From Pyrococcus sp. NA2 (GTDB taxonomy: Archaea > Methanobacteriota_B > Thermococci > Thermococcales > Thermococcaceae), in the NCBI RefSeq assembly GCF_000211475.1, contig NC_015474.1:1-64000 (forward strand): a stretch of 64,000 bases of DNA, written 5' to 3'. Shown here piece by piece: positions 1 to 8,803 of this stretch (position 1 is the first letter of the stretch; every line of letters begins with the position of its first letter). Under the pieces are notes generated by a model. That model saw nothing but the letters and a program-made list of their open reading frames with translations. It did no database searches and was not told the DNA's origin. Both the position numbers and the translations under genes were made by a program.

Positions 1-1
1 G

Positions 2-1366
2 AAGGAAGAAACCAAAGAAGTTACACCCGACCTAGCGGTGGCTTGGGCTCACAATAAGGAGGGTACTGAGTGGTACTTTGTGATTAGGGGTGGTGTGAAG
101 GCTTATGATCCATGGCATGACAAGACTTATCCGATTGATGCTGTTGACGTCCTCTTCAGCTTCTGGCGCGTTGCCAGATTAGGACACTCCGTCAGCTGGA
201 TGGTCAAGACCTTCATGAATGTGTCAGCCTCACAAGCCTTGACAGAGGAGGAGTTTGATGAATACTTAAAGAGCCACCCACTCATTGCAGAATACCACGG
301 GAAGACTAAAGAAGTCAAATCCCTACAAGAACTACTAGACTTCTTCGGATACAAAGGAAAAACAGCAGGAGTATTCAAACTAGTACTACCACATCCATAC
401 GCTGCAATCCTCAACGTAGTAGCTGACCCATTCCTTAGCGTAGTCCCTATGGAGTATTTGCTTGGTGATAAGTATGAGGAGGCTTTGAGGGCTAGTGATT
501 ATGGTAAGAATCCTGATGCTTGGAAGGCTTATGTTCAGAAGGGTTCTACTGATGCGACGCACCAGTTAATGCACAAGTACCCAGTTGGAACAGGACCATT
601 CTACGTGAAGGACTACCAAGAGAACTCCTACATAGTCCTAGAATACAACCCACACTACTGGAACGCAACAAACAACCCAGGACACAAGAGAGTTATCTAC
701 ATAATCAACAGTGATGCAGTTTCAAGAGTACAGTTGCTACTAACCGGAACCGCTGATGTCGCTGCCATACCAACTGACAAGATAGAGGACGTTAAGGGCA
801 AGACCCTAGGAAACTACCAGGTCATAGTCAAGACAGACATTCTACTTCCAGTGCTAACATTCATAGTGTTCAACACCCAGAAGGAGCCATTCAACGATGT
901 TAAGGTTAGGCAAGCGTTAGCTTATGCAATACCATACGATCAAATAGCTAAGGTCGTTTACAACAACTTACTAGAGCCCAACTGGGGTCCAATACCGAAG
1001 CCATGGCCTGGTTACACTGAATATGGAATAATCAAGTATACCTACAATATAGCAAAGGCCAGACAAATGCTACAAGAAGCTGGGGTTGATCCAAGCAAGT
1101 ACTCAATTAAACTGATCTACAACGCAGGTAACACCCAGCGTGAGAAGATAATGACACTTATTCAGAACATCTGGAGCCAGCTAGGATTCCAAGTTACCGT
1201 TGAGAGTTATGAATGGCCAGTATACCTATCGAAGACCGAGCATGGAGACTTCGATGTATATGTTGTAGGATGGGTACCAGACTACCTAGATTCAGATAAC
1301 TGGGTCGGACCATTCCTCTACGGTGCCACAGAATTCAAGGAGATAAACATTGAGGTATCTGGCTGA
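2..1366 (+). CDS. ABC peptide importer solute-binding protein (5' cut by window, 3' short)
   Basis: The reading frame is open from base 2, so the start lies upstream of the window. The visible 454 residues match SBP_bac_5 (DppA/OppA) proteins: YPIDAVDVLFSF, the family motif PVGTGPFYVKDY, FNDVKVRQALAYAI and a GWVPDYLDSDNW segment. It would bind a peptide (or, in some archaeal members, an oligosaccharide) outside the cell and pass it to the permeases encoded immediately downstream. The protein stops about 25 residues after the GWVPDYLD region, where family members usually continue for roughly 100 more residues. No continuation is visible in other frames before dppB. Codon style switches between T/G-ending and A/C-ending stretches. 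Truncated or pseudogene status is possible. Family assignment is firm, substrate unknown. Confidence 0.85.
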   Translation, partial: KEETKEVTPDLAVAWAHNKEGTEWYFVIRGGVKAYDPWHDKTYPIDAVDVLFSFWRVARLGHSVSWMVKTFMNVSASQALTEEEFDEYLKSHPLIAEYHGKTKEVKSLQELLDFFGYKGKTAGVFKLVLPHPYAAILNVVADPFLSVVPMEYLLGDKYEEALRASDYGKNPDAWKAYVQKGSTDATHQLMHKYPVGTGPFYVKDYQENSYIVLEYNPHYWNATNNPGHKRVIYIINSDAVSRVQLLLTGTADVAAIPTDKIEDVKGKTLGNYQVIVKTDILLPVLTFIVFNTQKEPFNDVKVRQALAYAIPYDQIAKVVYNNLLEPNWGPIPKPWPGYTEYGIIKYTYNIAKARQMLQEAGVDPSKYSIKLIYNAGNTQREKIMTLIQNIWSQLGFQVTVESYEWPVYLSKTEHGDFDVYVVGWVPDYLDSDNWVGPFLYGATEFKEINIEVSG

Positions 1367-1367
1367 T

Positions 1368-1383
1368 TTCTCCACTTTTCTTT
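1368..1383 (+). terminator. T-rich terminator after binding-protein gene
   Basis: Two T-runs follow the stop codon directly (ccacttttctttttga). Archaeal termination typically uses such T-tracts without a hairpin. This suggests that the binding-protein transcript ends or attenuates here, before the permease genes. Inference from composition only. Confidence 0.35.
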
Positions 1384-1473
1384 TTGATTTATTCTTGACC
1401 AAAATTTTTATTTAGATCCTACTCTAACATTCAGACGATATTATGGCACAACAATGTACATGGAGGGACAGAA

Positions 1474-2472
1474 ATGGCTAATTTAAAGAAGTTTTTAATA
1501 AGGAGAATTTTAACATTTATTCCAACAATAATTGGAGTTACCCTAATAGTGTTCCTAATTGCATATAAGATTCCAGCGGATCCAGCAAAAGCATGGGCTG
1601 GAGGAGAGAAAGCTACGCCAGAAGCAATAAAGATGATCAGAGAAATGTACCACTTGGACAAGCCTTGGTATGATCAATATGTGTTCCTCGTTAAGGGACT
1701 TATAACGAATACCATAATAGATCCAAGAACGTCAAATCCCGTAATGTACGATGTTGGAAAGAGATTTCCTGTAACGTTTCAGCTAGCAGTGATAGCTTTT
1801 CTCTTCATTATAATAATAGGAATACCCTTAGGTATAATCTCGGCCCTGAAGAGAAACACATGGATAGATACCGTTGTTAGAATATTTGCATTGCTCGGTG
1901 TCTCAACGCCAGCATTCTGGTTGGGCTACCTAATGATATACATCTTCTTCGTGAAATACAGGGTAACTACAATTGCTGGAGTCCCACCATTTCCAGAACC
2001 AATAACTCGCATTCCCATGATAGATGCCCTGCTTAGAGGTGATTTTGACTTATTCAAGCAACATCTAGCAAGGTTCTGGCTCCCTGGACTAACTTTGGGA
2101 TTCCTTGGAATGGGTGTTACGGCAAGATTCGTCAGGAATAGCTTCCTAGAGGCTTTGAGCTCAGACTATGTCCTCTTCTTAAAAGCCAAAGGTGCTCCAA
2201 AGTTAAGAGTGTATAAGCATGCACTGAAGAATGCACTCGTTCCAATAGTCACAGTTCTTGGCCTACAGTTTGGAGGACTTTTGGGAGGAACACCAATTAC
2301 GGAAACAGTCTTTGGATTACCTGGAATGGGTAGCTATGCGGTTCAATCAATTCAGAACCTCGACTTCCCAGTTGTTGTGGCAATAACATTCATCTACGCA
2401 ATAATCTACGTTACGATAAACCTGATAGTTGACATACTATACGCGATTATAGATCCAAGGGTGAGATACTGA
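1474..2472 (+). CDS. dppB: Peptide ABC transporter permease, DppB type
   Basis: Inner-membrane permease of the peptide importer, 332 aa. It shows an N-terminal membrane anchor (residues ~10-30), a periplasmic-side segment, and a block of five further hydrophobic helices. The EAA-type coupling loop is visible around SSDYVLFLKAKGAPKLRVY, and ETVFGLPGMGSYAVQSI is characteristic of the DppB/OppB family. The start ATG is preceded by the ribosome-binding sequence ggaggga. dppC follows after 15 bases. It would form a heterodimer with DppC and receive energy from the two ATPases downstream. Confidence 0.92.
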   Translation: MANLKKFLIRRILTFIPTIIGVTLIVFLIAYKIPADPAKAWAGGEKATPEAIKMIREMYHLDKPWYDQYVFLVKGLITNTIIDPRTSNPVMYDVGKRFPVTFQLAVIAFLFIIIIGIPLGIISALKRNTWIDTVVRIFALLGVSTPAFWLGYLMIYIFFVKYRVTTIAGVPPFPEPITRIPMIDALLRGDFDLFKQHLARFWLPGLTLGFLGMGVTARFVRNSFLEALSSDYVLFLKAKGAPKLRVYKHALKNALVPIVTVLGLQFGGLLGGTPITETVFGLPGMGSYAVQSIQNLDFPVVVAITFIYAIIYVTINLIVDILYAIIDPRVRY

Positions 2473-2487
2473 ACTGGGGTGATAATA

Positions 2488-3645
2488 ATGCAAGAGGAAT
2501 ATAAGAAGAACATATTCGATAAAATCGCAGATAAATTGGTCTATGGATTAGGTAAGTTCATCAGCCTGTTTAAGAAGGACTGGATGGAGAAAAACAGATC
2601 AAGGCTTGAAGAATGGAGATTAATGCTCTATGCTTTAAATAGATCGCCTCCAGCGTTAATAGGGCTCTTCATAGTCATAATCTACATCTTCGTTGGAATC
2701 TTTGGACCCTATCTAGCACCATGGCCCTACAACTTCTTCCCAACATTATATACCTCAAACTATGATCAAGTATACCTAGTTCCTCCAGGTAGTAAAGCCG
2801 TTCTTGACTTCTACAATAACACCGTGATAAATTACCCCCTAGGTTCAGACCACTATGGAAGGGATCTCCTCAGTCTTCTACTCCAAGGTGCAAGAACAAG
2901 CTTTGTAATTTCAATAATAGTCATAGCCCTCGGGGTTCCCCTCGGTATAATACTTGGACTGATAGCTGGATACTATGGAGGAAAGATTGACGAATTAATA
3001 ATGCGTATAACGGACATGTTCCTCTCATTCCCAGCATTAATACTTGCAATAGCATTCTCAGCGGTACTACCAGACAGACTGCAGGCATTCATTTCAAGTC
3101 ACGAGACCATAGAGAAGATCGTTCTTGCGGTATTTGCATTGCATGAGAGAGAAGCCGGTAACCTCGGGAGACTCCTCGCTGTTATAGTTGCAATGATCAT
3201 AGTATGGTGGCCCGGCTACGCGAGAATAACTAGAGGTTCAACTCTAACGGAGAGAGAAAAGCTTTATGTTGAAGCTGCTAGAGCCATAGGTCTACCTACG
3301 AGAACTATATTGTTTAGGCACATACTGCCAAACATAATAGGACCCATTCTCGTTTACATAACCCTTGACTTCGGTGGAGTTGTGCTAATGGAGGCTGGAC
3401 TTAGCTTCCTGGGATTAGGTGCAGTCCCACCGATAGCTGATTGGGGTAGAATAGTCTACGACGGAGCCCAGTACTTCCCGAGATGCTGGTGGCTGGTATT
3501 CTATCCAGGACTTGTGGTACTACTAACGGCCCTCGGTTGGAACCTCCTTGGAGATGGACTTAGAGATATTCTAGATCCAAAGACGAGAAGAAGTATAGAG
3601 TTCAAGGTTAAGAAGCAAAAGAAGGAGGGTGAGGAAAGTGCCTGA
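2488..3645 (+). CDS. dppC: Peptide ABC transporter permease, DppC type
   Basis: Second permease subunit, 385 aa from the ATG at 2488. That ATG is preferred over GTG 2479 because the ribosome-binding site ggggtgat overlaps the earlier codon. Features include a long N-terminal cytoplasmic segment, the OppC-type sequence NYPLGSDHYGRDLLSLLLQG, membrane helices, and the coupling loop EREKLYVEAARAIGLPTRTI. A 30-residue insert near residues 190-225 (ALHEREAGNLG) separates helices and is longer than in bacterial relatives. The C-terminus is lysine-rich. The next gene overlaps its 3' end by 8 bases, so the two are translationally coupled. Confidence 0.9.
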   Translation: MQEEYKKNIFDKIADKLVYGLGKFISLFKKDWMEKNRSRLEEWRLMLYALNRSPPALIGLFIVIIYIFVGIFGPYLAPWPYNFFPTLYTSNYDQVYLVPPGSKAVLDFYNNTVINYPLGSDHYGRDLLSLLLQGARTSFVISIIVIALGVPLGIILGLIAGYYGGKIDELIMRITDMFLSFPALILAIAFSAVLPDRLQAFISSHETIEKIVLAVFALHEREAGNLGRLLAVIVAMIIVWWPGYARITRGSTLTEREKLYVEAARAIGLPTRTILFRHILPNIIGPILVYITLDFGGVVLMEAGLSFLGLGAVPPIADWGRIVYDGAQYFPRCWWLVFYPGLVVLLTALGWNLLGDGLRDILDPKTRRSIEFKVKKQKKEGEESA

Positions 3646-4618
3646 ACCCATCTTACAGGTTAGAGATCTCACCGTTCACTTTTACACTTATGCAGGTATA
3701 GTTAAAGCCATAGAGAAGGTTTCATTTGACGTCTACAAAGGGGAAACGTTTGCATTGGTAGGTGAAACTGGATGTGGAAAGAGTGTCACTTCAAGGGCAA
3801 TAACCCAACTCATTGAGAGTCCAGGAAGAATAGTAGAGGGTAAGGTACTTTACTATAGAGAGGATGGCAGTGTAGTTGACCTATTAAAGCTAAGCGAGGA
3901 AGAGATTAGAAAAATAAGAGGAAACGAGATAGCTTACATATTCCAGGATCCACATGCTTCCCTGGATCCTCTTTATACCGTTGGTTATCAGATAGCTGAG
4001 GCAATGGAAGTTCATGGAAAGATTAAGAGCATAAAGGAAGGAATAAGGAAGGCAGTTGACATACTAAAGTCCGTCCTAATTCCAGACCCCGAAAGAAGAG
4101 TTCAAAATTATCCCCACGAACTCTCAGGTGGAATGAAGCAGAGAGTTGTAATAGGTATTGGAATGTCGAATAATCCAAGGATACTCATCGCTGATGAACC
4201 AACTACGGCACTTGACGTTACGATCCAGGCCCAAATATTGGAACTACTTGAGAGAATGAAGGAGAAGTACAAGGCAACCGTAATATTGATAACACATAAC
4301 CTGGGTGTCGTGGCTGAGACAGCAGATAGAGTCGCCGTTATGTACGCTGGAAAGATAGTCGAGATAGGTTCAGTGGATCAGATCTTCAAGAATCCACTAC
4401 ATCCATACACCCAGGGACTCCTCAAAGCTGTTCCAAATCCATTGACAAAGATAGAGAGACTCGAGGCAATCCCAGGAACGGTTCCAAATCTAATCAATCC
4501 ACCCAGTGGATGTAGGTTCCATCCAAGGTGTCCCAAGGTTATGGAGATATGCAAGCAAAAGGTCCCAGAGTTGAAAGAAATTGAACCAGGACACTTTGTA
4601 GCTTGCCACCTCTATTGA
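3638..4618 (+). CDS. dppD: Peptide ABC transporter ATP-binding protein, DppD type
   Basis: Cytoplasmic ATPase of the importer, 326 aa. Walker A GETGCGKS lies near residue 43, the signature LSGGMKQR near 162, and Walker B ILIADEPTTALDV near 184. The C-terminal oligo_HPY domain has cysteines in CRFHPRCP...C...ACHLY, the arrangement that binds a [4Fe-4S] cluster in characterised DppD. GTG 3638 is chosen as start because ggagggtgagg precedes it at proper spacing; GTG 3629 would place the start inside that site. It pairs with DppF downstream. Confidence 0.92.
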   Translation: MPEPILQVRDLTVHFYTYAGIVKAIEKVSFDVYKGETFALVGETGCGKSVTSRAITQLIESPGRIVEGKVLYYREDGSVVDLLKLSEEEIRKIRGNEIAYIFQDPHASLDPLYTVGYQIAEAMEVHGKIKSIKEGIRKAVDILKSVLIPDPERRVQNYPHELSGGMKQRVVIGIGMSNNPRILIADEPTTALDVTIQAQILELLERMKEKYKATVILITHNLGVVAETADRVAVMYAGKIVEIGSVDQIFKNPLHPYTQGLLKAVPNPLTKIERLEAIPGTVPNLINPPSGCRFHPRCPKVMEICKQKVPELKEIEPGHFVACHLY

Positions 4619-4629
4619 GGTGAGTGAAG

Positions 4630-5613
4630 ATGAGTGACGATGTCGTCCTTAAGGTTGAGAACCTTAAGAAGTATTTTCCTGTAAGGGGATTATTTAGAAC
4701 AATTGGATGGGTTAAAGCAGTAGACGGGGTAAGCTTTGAGATAAGAAGGGGCGAGACGTTTGGACTTGTTGGAGAAAGCGGTTGTGGAAAGACAACAACT
4801 GGTAGGACAATACTGAGACTGATAGAGCCAACCGATGGAAGGATAATATTCATGGGCAAGGATGTCACAAAACTCAAGGGAGAAGAACTAAAGTGGTTTA
4901 GGAGAAAAGCACAGATAATGTTCCAGGACCCCTACTCCTCCCTGGATCCAAGGCAAACAGTGTTCCAGATAATAATGGAGCCTGTGAAGTTCCATGGAAT
5001 CCAAGTAGATGATCCAGAGGAGTTCGTAATCAGGTTACTGGAGAGTGTTGGACTTAATGAGATGCACCTCTACAGATACCCCCATGAGTTCTCAGGTGGT
5101 CAGAGACAGAGAATAGCCCTAGCTAGAATTTTGGCCCTAAGGCCTGAATTCATAGTCCTGGATGAGCCAACTTCAGCTTTAGATGTCTCAGTTCAGGCAA
5201 ACATATTGAACACACTGAAAGAGCTTCAAGAGAAGCACGGCTTCACTTATCTCTTTATAAGTCACGATCTAGGAGTTGTTAAGTATATGAGTGACAGAAT
5301 TGGAGTGATGTACCTAGGAAAGTTAGTCGAAGTCGGACCTGCTGACAGGATATTCGAGAATCCGTTGCATCCATATACACAGATGCTGTTCTCAGCAATT
5401 CCAATTCCAGATCCAGATATAGCAAGAGAGATGAAGAAAAAGAGGATAAAAGTAACCGGTGAACCACCAAGTCCAATTAATCCACCAGAGGGTTGTAGGT
5501 TCCATCCAAGATGTCCCTATGCTAAAGCTGGACTCTGCGACAAGAAGGAACCACCCTTAGTGGAAGTTGAGAAGGATCATTACGTGGCCTGCTGGCTGTA
5601 CGCTAAGGCTTAA
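4630..5613 (+). CDS. dppF: Peptide ABC transporter ATP-binding protein, DppF type
   Basis: Second ATPase of the importer, 327 aa, expected to heterodimerise with DppD. Walker A GESGCGKTT lies near residue 48, the signature FSGGQRQRIALARIL near 156, and Walker B FIVLDEPTSALDV near 176. The H-loop is in LFISHDLGVV. The C-terminal CRFHPRCPYAKAGLCDKKE...ACWLY again carries four cysteines. ATG 4630 follows gaggtga at seven bases; the upstream GTG 4624 is less likely. It closes the dpp operon. The substrate cannot be read from sequence. Confidence 0.92.
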   Translation: MSDDVVLKVENLKKYFPVRGLFRTIGWVKAVDGVSFEIRRGETFGLVGESGCGKTTTGRTILRLIEPTDGRIIFMGKDVTKLKGEELKWFRRKAQIMFQDPYSSLDPRQTVFQIIMEPVKFHGIQVDDPEEFVIRLLESVGLNEMHLYRYPHEFSGGQRQRIALARILALRPEFIVLDEPTSALDVSVQANILNTLKELQEKHGFTYLFISHDLGVVKYMSDRIGVMYLGKLVEVGPADRIFENPLHPYTQMLFSAIPIPDPDIAREMKKKRIKVTGEPPSPINPPEGCRFHPRCPYAKAGLCDKKEPPLVEVEKDHYVACWLYAKA

Positions 5614-5639
5614 ATACTTCTTTCTTTCTCCAATTTTTG

Positions 5640-6017
5640 ATGGAGAAAGTGACTGGGATTTTAGATACGATATTCAACATTATAGCCTGGATACTTGAGG
5701 TCATAATAATTGCCCTAATAGGAATGTCCATCTACAAAACAATTTCCTATCTAATAGGCTTTAACCTTGAAAGCACCCTTGAGGAGTTCCTTTTCGTACT
5801 TATCCTCTTAGAAATATATGAGCTCCTTTACCTCTATCTTAGGCAACACCATGTAAGTATGAGGAGGATAGTTGAACTAGGTGTCATAGCAATAGTAAGG
5901 AAGCTGATGGTGGTAAAGGATTACAGGGACATGAATCCGTTCACTTTAATAGGTCTAGCTTCGGTTATACTCGCCTTAGGTTGGATTTACGTAAACCTAA
6001 AGCAACAAGAGGAATGA
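5640..6017 (+). CDS. PsiE-family small membrane protein
   Basis: A 125-residue integral membrane protein with four hydrophobic helices and the conserved central block EIYELLYLYLRQHHVSMRRI, typical of the phosphate-starvation-inducible E (PsiE) family. The molecular function of the family is not established. The TATA-like element cttaaatac (5606-5614) lies about 25 bases before ATG 5640, so the mRNA is probably leaderless and transcribed separately from dpp. Confidence 0.75.
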   Translation: MEKVTGILDTIFNIIAWILEVIIIALIGMSIYKTISYLIGFNLESTLEEFLFVLILLEIYELLYLYLRQHHVSMRRIVELGVIAIVRKLMVVKDYRDMNPFTLIGLASVILALGWIYVNLKQQEE

Positions 6018-6030
6018 AAATATATAAGTC
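6017..6030 (+). promoter_or_regulatory. TATA promoter for the C/D sRNA and fen
   Basis: The A/T block aaaatatataagtc resembles the archaeal TATA box and lies 20-33 bases before the sRNA C box. Transcription would begin near 6045-6050, so the sRNA sits at the 5' end of the fen leader. Confidence 0.6.
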
Positions 6031-6046
6031 TGGAACATAGACCCAA

Positions 6047-6104
6047 ATTGATGATGAACCTTCCCCTCATCTGAGGGGTGATGAGCACACCGGTAGGCTG
6101 AGAG
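6047..6104 (+). ncRNA. Box C/D sRNA (2'-O-methylation guide)
   Basis: Canonical order of boxes: C ATGATGA (6051-6057), 13-nt guide, D' CTGA (6071-6074), 3-nt spacer, C' GTGATGA (6078-6084), 13-nt guide gcacaccggtagg, D CTGA (6098-6101). Spacing fits archaeal double-guide sRNAs that assemble with L7Ae, Nop5 and fibrillarin. A strong TATA box lies just upstream. The D guide would direct methylation of the C paired five nucleotides from box D in a target containing CCUAC. The target was not identified. The fen ribosome-binding site starts within a few bases of the D box. Confidence 0.88.
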
Positions 6105-6113
6105 GGTGAGAAC

Positions 6114-7142
6114 ATGGGAGTTCCTATAGGCGAACTTATCCCTAGGAAAGAAATTGAACTTGAAAACCTTTATGGGAAGAAGATCGCAATAGATGCCCTA
6201 AATGCAATTTATCAGTTTCTCTCAACGATAAGGCAGAGAGATGGAACTCCTCTAATGGACTCCAAGGGTAGAATGACGTCACATTTGAGTGGATTATTTT
6301 ATAGGACAATAAATCTCATGGAAGCTGGAATAAAGCCCGTCTACGTTTTTGATGGAAAACCGCCAGAGTTTAAGAAGAAAGAGCTCGAGAAGAGAAGAGA
6401 AGCCAGAGAAGAGGCAGAAGTTAAGTGGAGGGAAGCTCTAGCTAGAGGAGACATAGAGGAAGCGAGAAAGTACGCACAGAGGGCAACTAAGGTTAATGAG
6501 ATGCTCATCGAAGATGCAAAACAGTTATTACAGCTAATGGGCATCCCTATAGTTCAGGCTCCAAGCGAGGGAGAGGCACAAGCAGCTTATATGGCAATGA
6601 AAGGTGATGTCTATGCTTCTGCCAGCCAGGATTATGATTCATTACTCTTTGGGGCACCTAGGCTGGTTAGAAACTTGACGATAACTGGAAAAAGAAAAAT
6701 GCCAGGGAAAGATGTGTACGTTGAAGTCAAACCCGAACTAATAATCCTAGAGGATGTTCTAAACCAGCTAAAGATAACGAGGGAGAAGCTCATAGAGTTG
6801 GCAATTTTAGTTGGAACAGATTACAATCCCGGAGGAATAAAGGGAATAGGGCCGAAGAAGGCCCTCGAAATAGTGAAGTACTCGAAAGATCCCTTAGCGA
6901 AGTTCCAAAAGCAGAGTGATGTTGACCTTTATCAGATAAAGGAGTTCTTCCTAAATCCTCCAGTGACGGATGAGTACTCACTTACATGGAAGGAGCCTGA
7001 TGAAGAAGGTATCATAAGGTTCCTATGCGATGAGCACGACTTCAGTGAGGAAAGGGTTAAGAATGGAATTGAAAGGCTGAAGAAAGCGATTAAAGCAGGA
7101 AAACAGTCAACGCTAGAAAGCTGGTTTATGAAGAAACGCTAA
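6114..7142 (+). CDS. fen: Flap endonuclease 1
   Basis: Structure-specific 5' nuclease that removes RNA-DNA flaps during lagging-strand maturation and repair, 342 aa. The XPG-N and XPG-I domains carry the expected acidic metal ligands in [43 protein letters not shown] and [11 protein letters not shown] helix-hairpin-helix [11 protein letters not shown] follows. The C-terminal PCNA-binding PIP box is QSTLESWF near residue 332. ATG 6114 follows gagggtgag. The 3' end overlaps convergent trm5b by 17 bases. Confidence 0.97.
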   Translation: MGVPIGELIPRKEIELENLYGKKIAIDALNAIYQFLSTIRQRDGTPLMDSKGRMTSHLSGLFYRTINLMEAGIKPVYVFDGKPPEFKKKELEKRREAREEAEVKWREALARGDIEEARKYAQRATKVNEMLIEDAKQLLQLMGIPIVQAPSEGEAQAAYMAMKGDVYASASQDYDSLLFGAPRLVRNLTITGKRKMPGKDVYVEVKPELIILEDVLNQLKITREKLIELAILVGTDYNPGGIKGIGPKKALEIVKYSKDPLAKFQKQSDVDLYQIKEFFLNPPVTDEYSLTWKEPDEEGIIRFLCDEHDFSEERVKNGIERLKKAIKAGKQSTLESWFMKKR

Positions 7143-8118
7143 AGTCAATTGCTATGTTGTACTGTCTCGGTGCGTAATTCCTAATTATTCTCTTTCCAAG
7201 TATCTTCACTTTTAGCCCGAGCTTATTTCCAACCTCAATTATTCTTGTTATGTGTTCAGCGTAGGGATCATTCTCCGGACCAAAACCATAGTAGTGAATT
7301 ACCCCTCCATTCTTTACACATTTCATTGCATGCTCAAGGAAGAGGTGAGAATACTTTGGAAGATTCATTATTATTCTGTCAGCCTTTATGCAGATTCTCT
7401 TTGCGTCTGAAAGTATTGGAATGACGTTCTTTACTTTATTGAGCCTCATATTTTCCTCGAGATATCTTATCGCCCAGGGGTTTAAGTCAGAAGCAAAAAC
7501 AAGCCTAACTTTTTTCGCAAGGAGTATCGAAAAGGGCCCAATGCCAGCGAACATGTCAAATACAACTTCACCTTCCTTAGCCATTCTGAAGATTCTCATC
7601 CTTTCGGTGGCCAACCTTGGAGAGAAGTAGACCTTTGTTATATCTAGCTTCAACCTTATCCCATTTTCCCTGTGAATTGTCTCCGTAATTTTCTCACCTG
7701 CTATATGAATGAAGCTTCTAACCCTGTATTCTCCTTCTACCTTACCTCCCTTCATGTATACGGCCTTTACGTTCTTGTGAACCTTAATTATCGCTTCCCC
7801 AATTTCCCTTGAATATTCCTTTAAAACATCAGGTATCTCAATTATAGCTATGTTCCCTATGACATCAAAGGAAGTGGGAAGGTACCTCCTAAGATTTTCT
7901 GGAACGTCAACGACCTCTTTATAGCTGTGGGGCTTCCTCATAGCCTTTTCAAGATGAACATCAACTAACTCAAGCCCTTCAACTGGTTTCTTTACGGGTA
8001 TAAATAGAAAATCCCCTTCTCTTTTTATTTTATAATCACTATTAAGTAAGCCAGACTCAACTAACTTCCTCCTAATTTCCTCCCCAAGTTTGAGGGGAAC
8101 TTTTACCGCCAATACCAT
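7126..8118 (-). CDS. trm5b: tRNA (guanine-37-N1) methyltransferase Trm5b
   Basis: Modifies G37 next to the anticodon using S-adenosylmethionine, preventing +1 frameshifts. The 330-aa protein has an N-terminal D1-type domain ([14 protein letters not shown]), a middle tRNA-binding part ([29 protein letters not shown]) and a Rossmann domain with SAM motif [10 protein letters not shown] near residue 190. The catalytic motif is NLPKYSH near 252, close to the Methanocaldococcus Trm5 pattern. The full-length D1 domain and NLPK motif favour Trm5b over the wyosine-linked Trm5a. It is the last gene of a four-gene minus-strand set. Confidence 0.9.
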   Translation of the reverse strand: MVLAVKVPLKLGEEIRRKLVESGLLNSDYKIKREGDFLFIPVKKPVEGLELVDVHLEKAMRKPHSYKEVVDVPENLRRYLPTSFDVIGNIAIIEIPDVLKEYSREIGEAIIKVHKNVKAVYMKGGKVEGEYRVRSFIHIAGEKITETIHRENGIRLKLDITKVYFSPRLATERMRIFRMAKEGEVVFDMFAGIGPFSILLAKKVRLVFASDLNPWAIRYLEENMRLNKVKNVIPILSDAKRICIKADRIIMNLPKYSHLFLEHAMKCVKNGGVIHYYGFGPENDPYAEHITRIIEVGNKLGLKVKILGKRIIRNYAPRQYNIAIDFSVSS

Positions 8119-8121
8119 CGC

Positions 8122-8514
8122 TCATAAATTTAGGTAATATCTTAATAACTTTTCAATTTCCTCAAAGTCTCTCTGCGGTAGATTCATGATTTCCCTCAAT
8201 CTCCTATTTTCGGCAATTAATCCTGAAACCTGGATGGCTAGATTTCTATTGTCCAGAGATAGTTGGTAAGCTCTAAACCTTAGAGAGGACCATTTCCCCT
8301 CCAATTCATATAGTTTTTCCTCGAGTTCTTTGATCTGTTTCTCCATTAGTTTAATTTCATCCATAGAAACTTCTTCAAGGGTAATTCCTTCCTTGAATAA
8401 CTGCTTCATGACTTCTATCGGATCAAAGTTAAACCTCTTACAAGCATCAATAAAGTGATCGGGTATATCTATTACAATCTTGCTCCATCTAGTTCTTTTG
8501 AAAGACACTTTCAT
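8122..8514 (-). CDS. Conserved coiled-coil protein, unknown function
   Basis: A 130-aa protein with a basic N-terminus (KVSFKRTRWSKIVIDIPDHF), a short ribbon-helix-helix-like or arginine-rich opening, then a long heptad-like helix spanning about residues 55-115. I recognise no enzymatic motif. Its start overlaps the upstream 104-aa coiled-coil gene by 26 bases and its stop is three bases from trm5b, so translation is coupled. The two coiled-coil proteins could heterodimerise (inference). The N-terminus might contact DNA or RNA. Confidence 0.75.
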   Translation of the reverse strand: MKVSFKRTRWSKIVIDIPDHFIDACKRFNFDPIEVMKQLFKEGITLEEVSMDEIKLMEKQIKELEEKLYELEGKWSSLRFRAYQLSLDNRNLAIQVSGLIAENRRLREIMNLPQRDFEEIEKLLRYYLNL

Positions 8515-8803
8515 TCTTTAATCCCTCTCTAAGTTTTGAGTTCTCTTTAGATAACTCCAACCTCACTTTCTTTAATGTCTCTTTATCTTTGATTGCCCTT
8601 CTTTCAAACTCCAGAAGCTCCGTGTATTCTTTTTCTATACGTTTGAGGTTATCCTGGAGTTCCGCTAGTTTTCTCCTCAAAAATTGGTAATATAAGGAGA
8701 GAAGCAACTTCTCGGAGGCCTCTCTTTCTCGTAATATTTTCAATACTTCATCTTTATTCTTCTTTATCAACTCAAATTCGTCGTCACTAACCCATATCTC
8801 CAT
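8489..8803 (-). CDS. Small coiled-coil protein, unknown function
   Basis: A 104-aa, highly charged, almost wholly helical protein (EYTELLEFERRAIKDKETL) with heptad periodicity and no signal peptide. It begins one base after the toroid-protein gene ends and overlaps the 130-aa gene downstream. No family was recognised. Its placement between an alpha/alpha-toroid protein and another coiled coil suggests a shared complex, which is inference only. Confidence 0.72.
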   Translation of the reverse strand: MEIWVSDDEFELIKKNKDEVLKILREREASEKLLLSLYYQFLRRKLAELQDNLKRIEKEYTELLEFERRAIKDKETLKKVRLELSKENSKLREGLKNESVFQKN

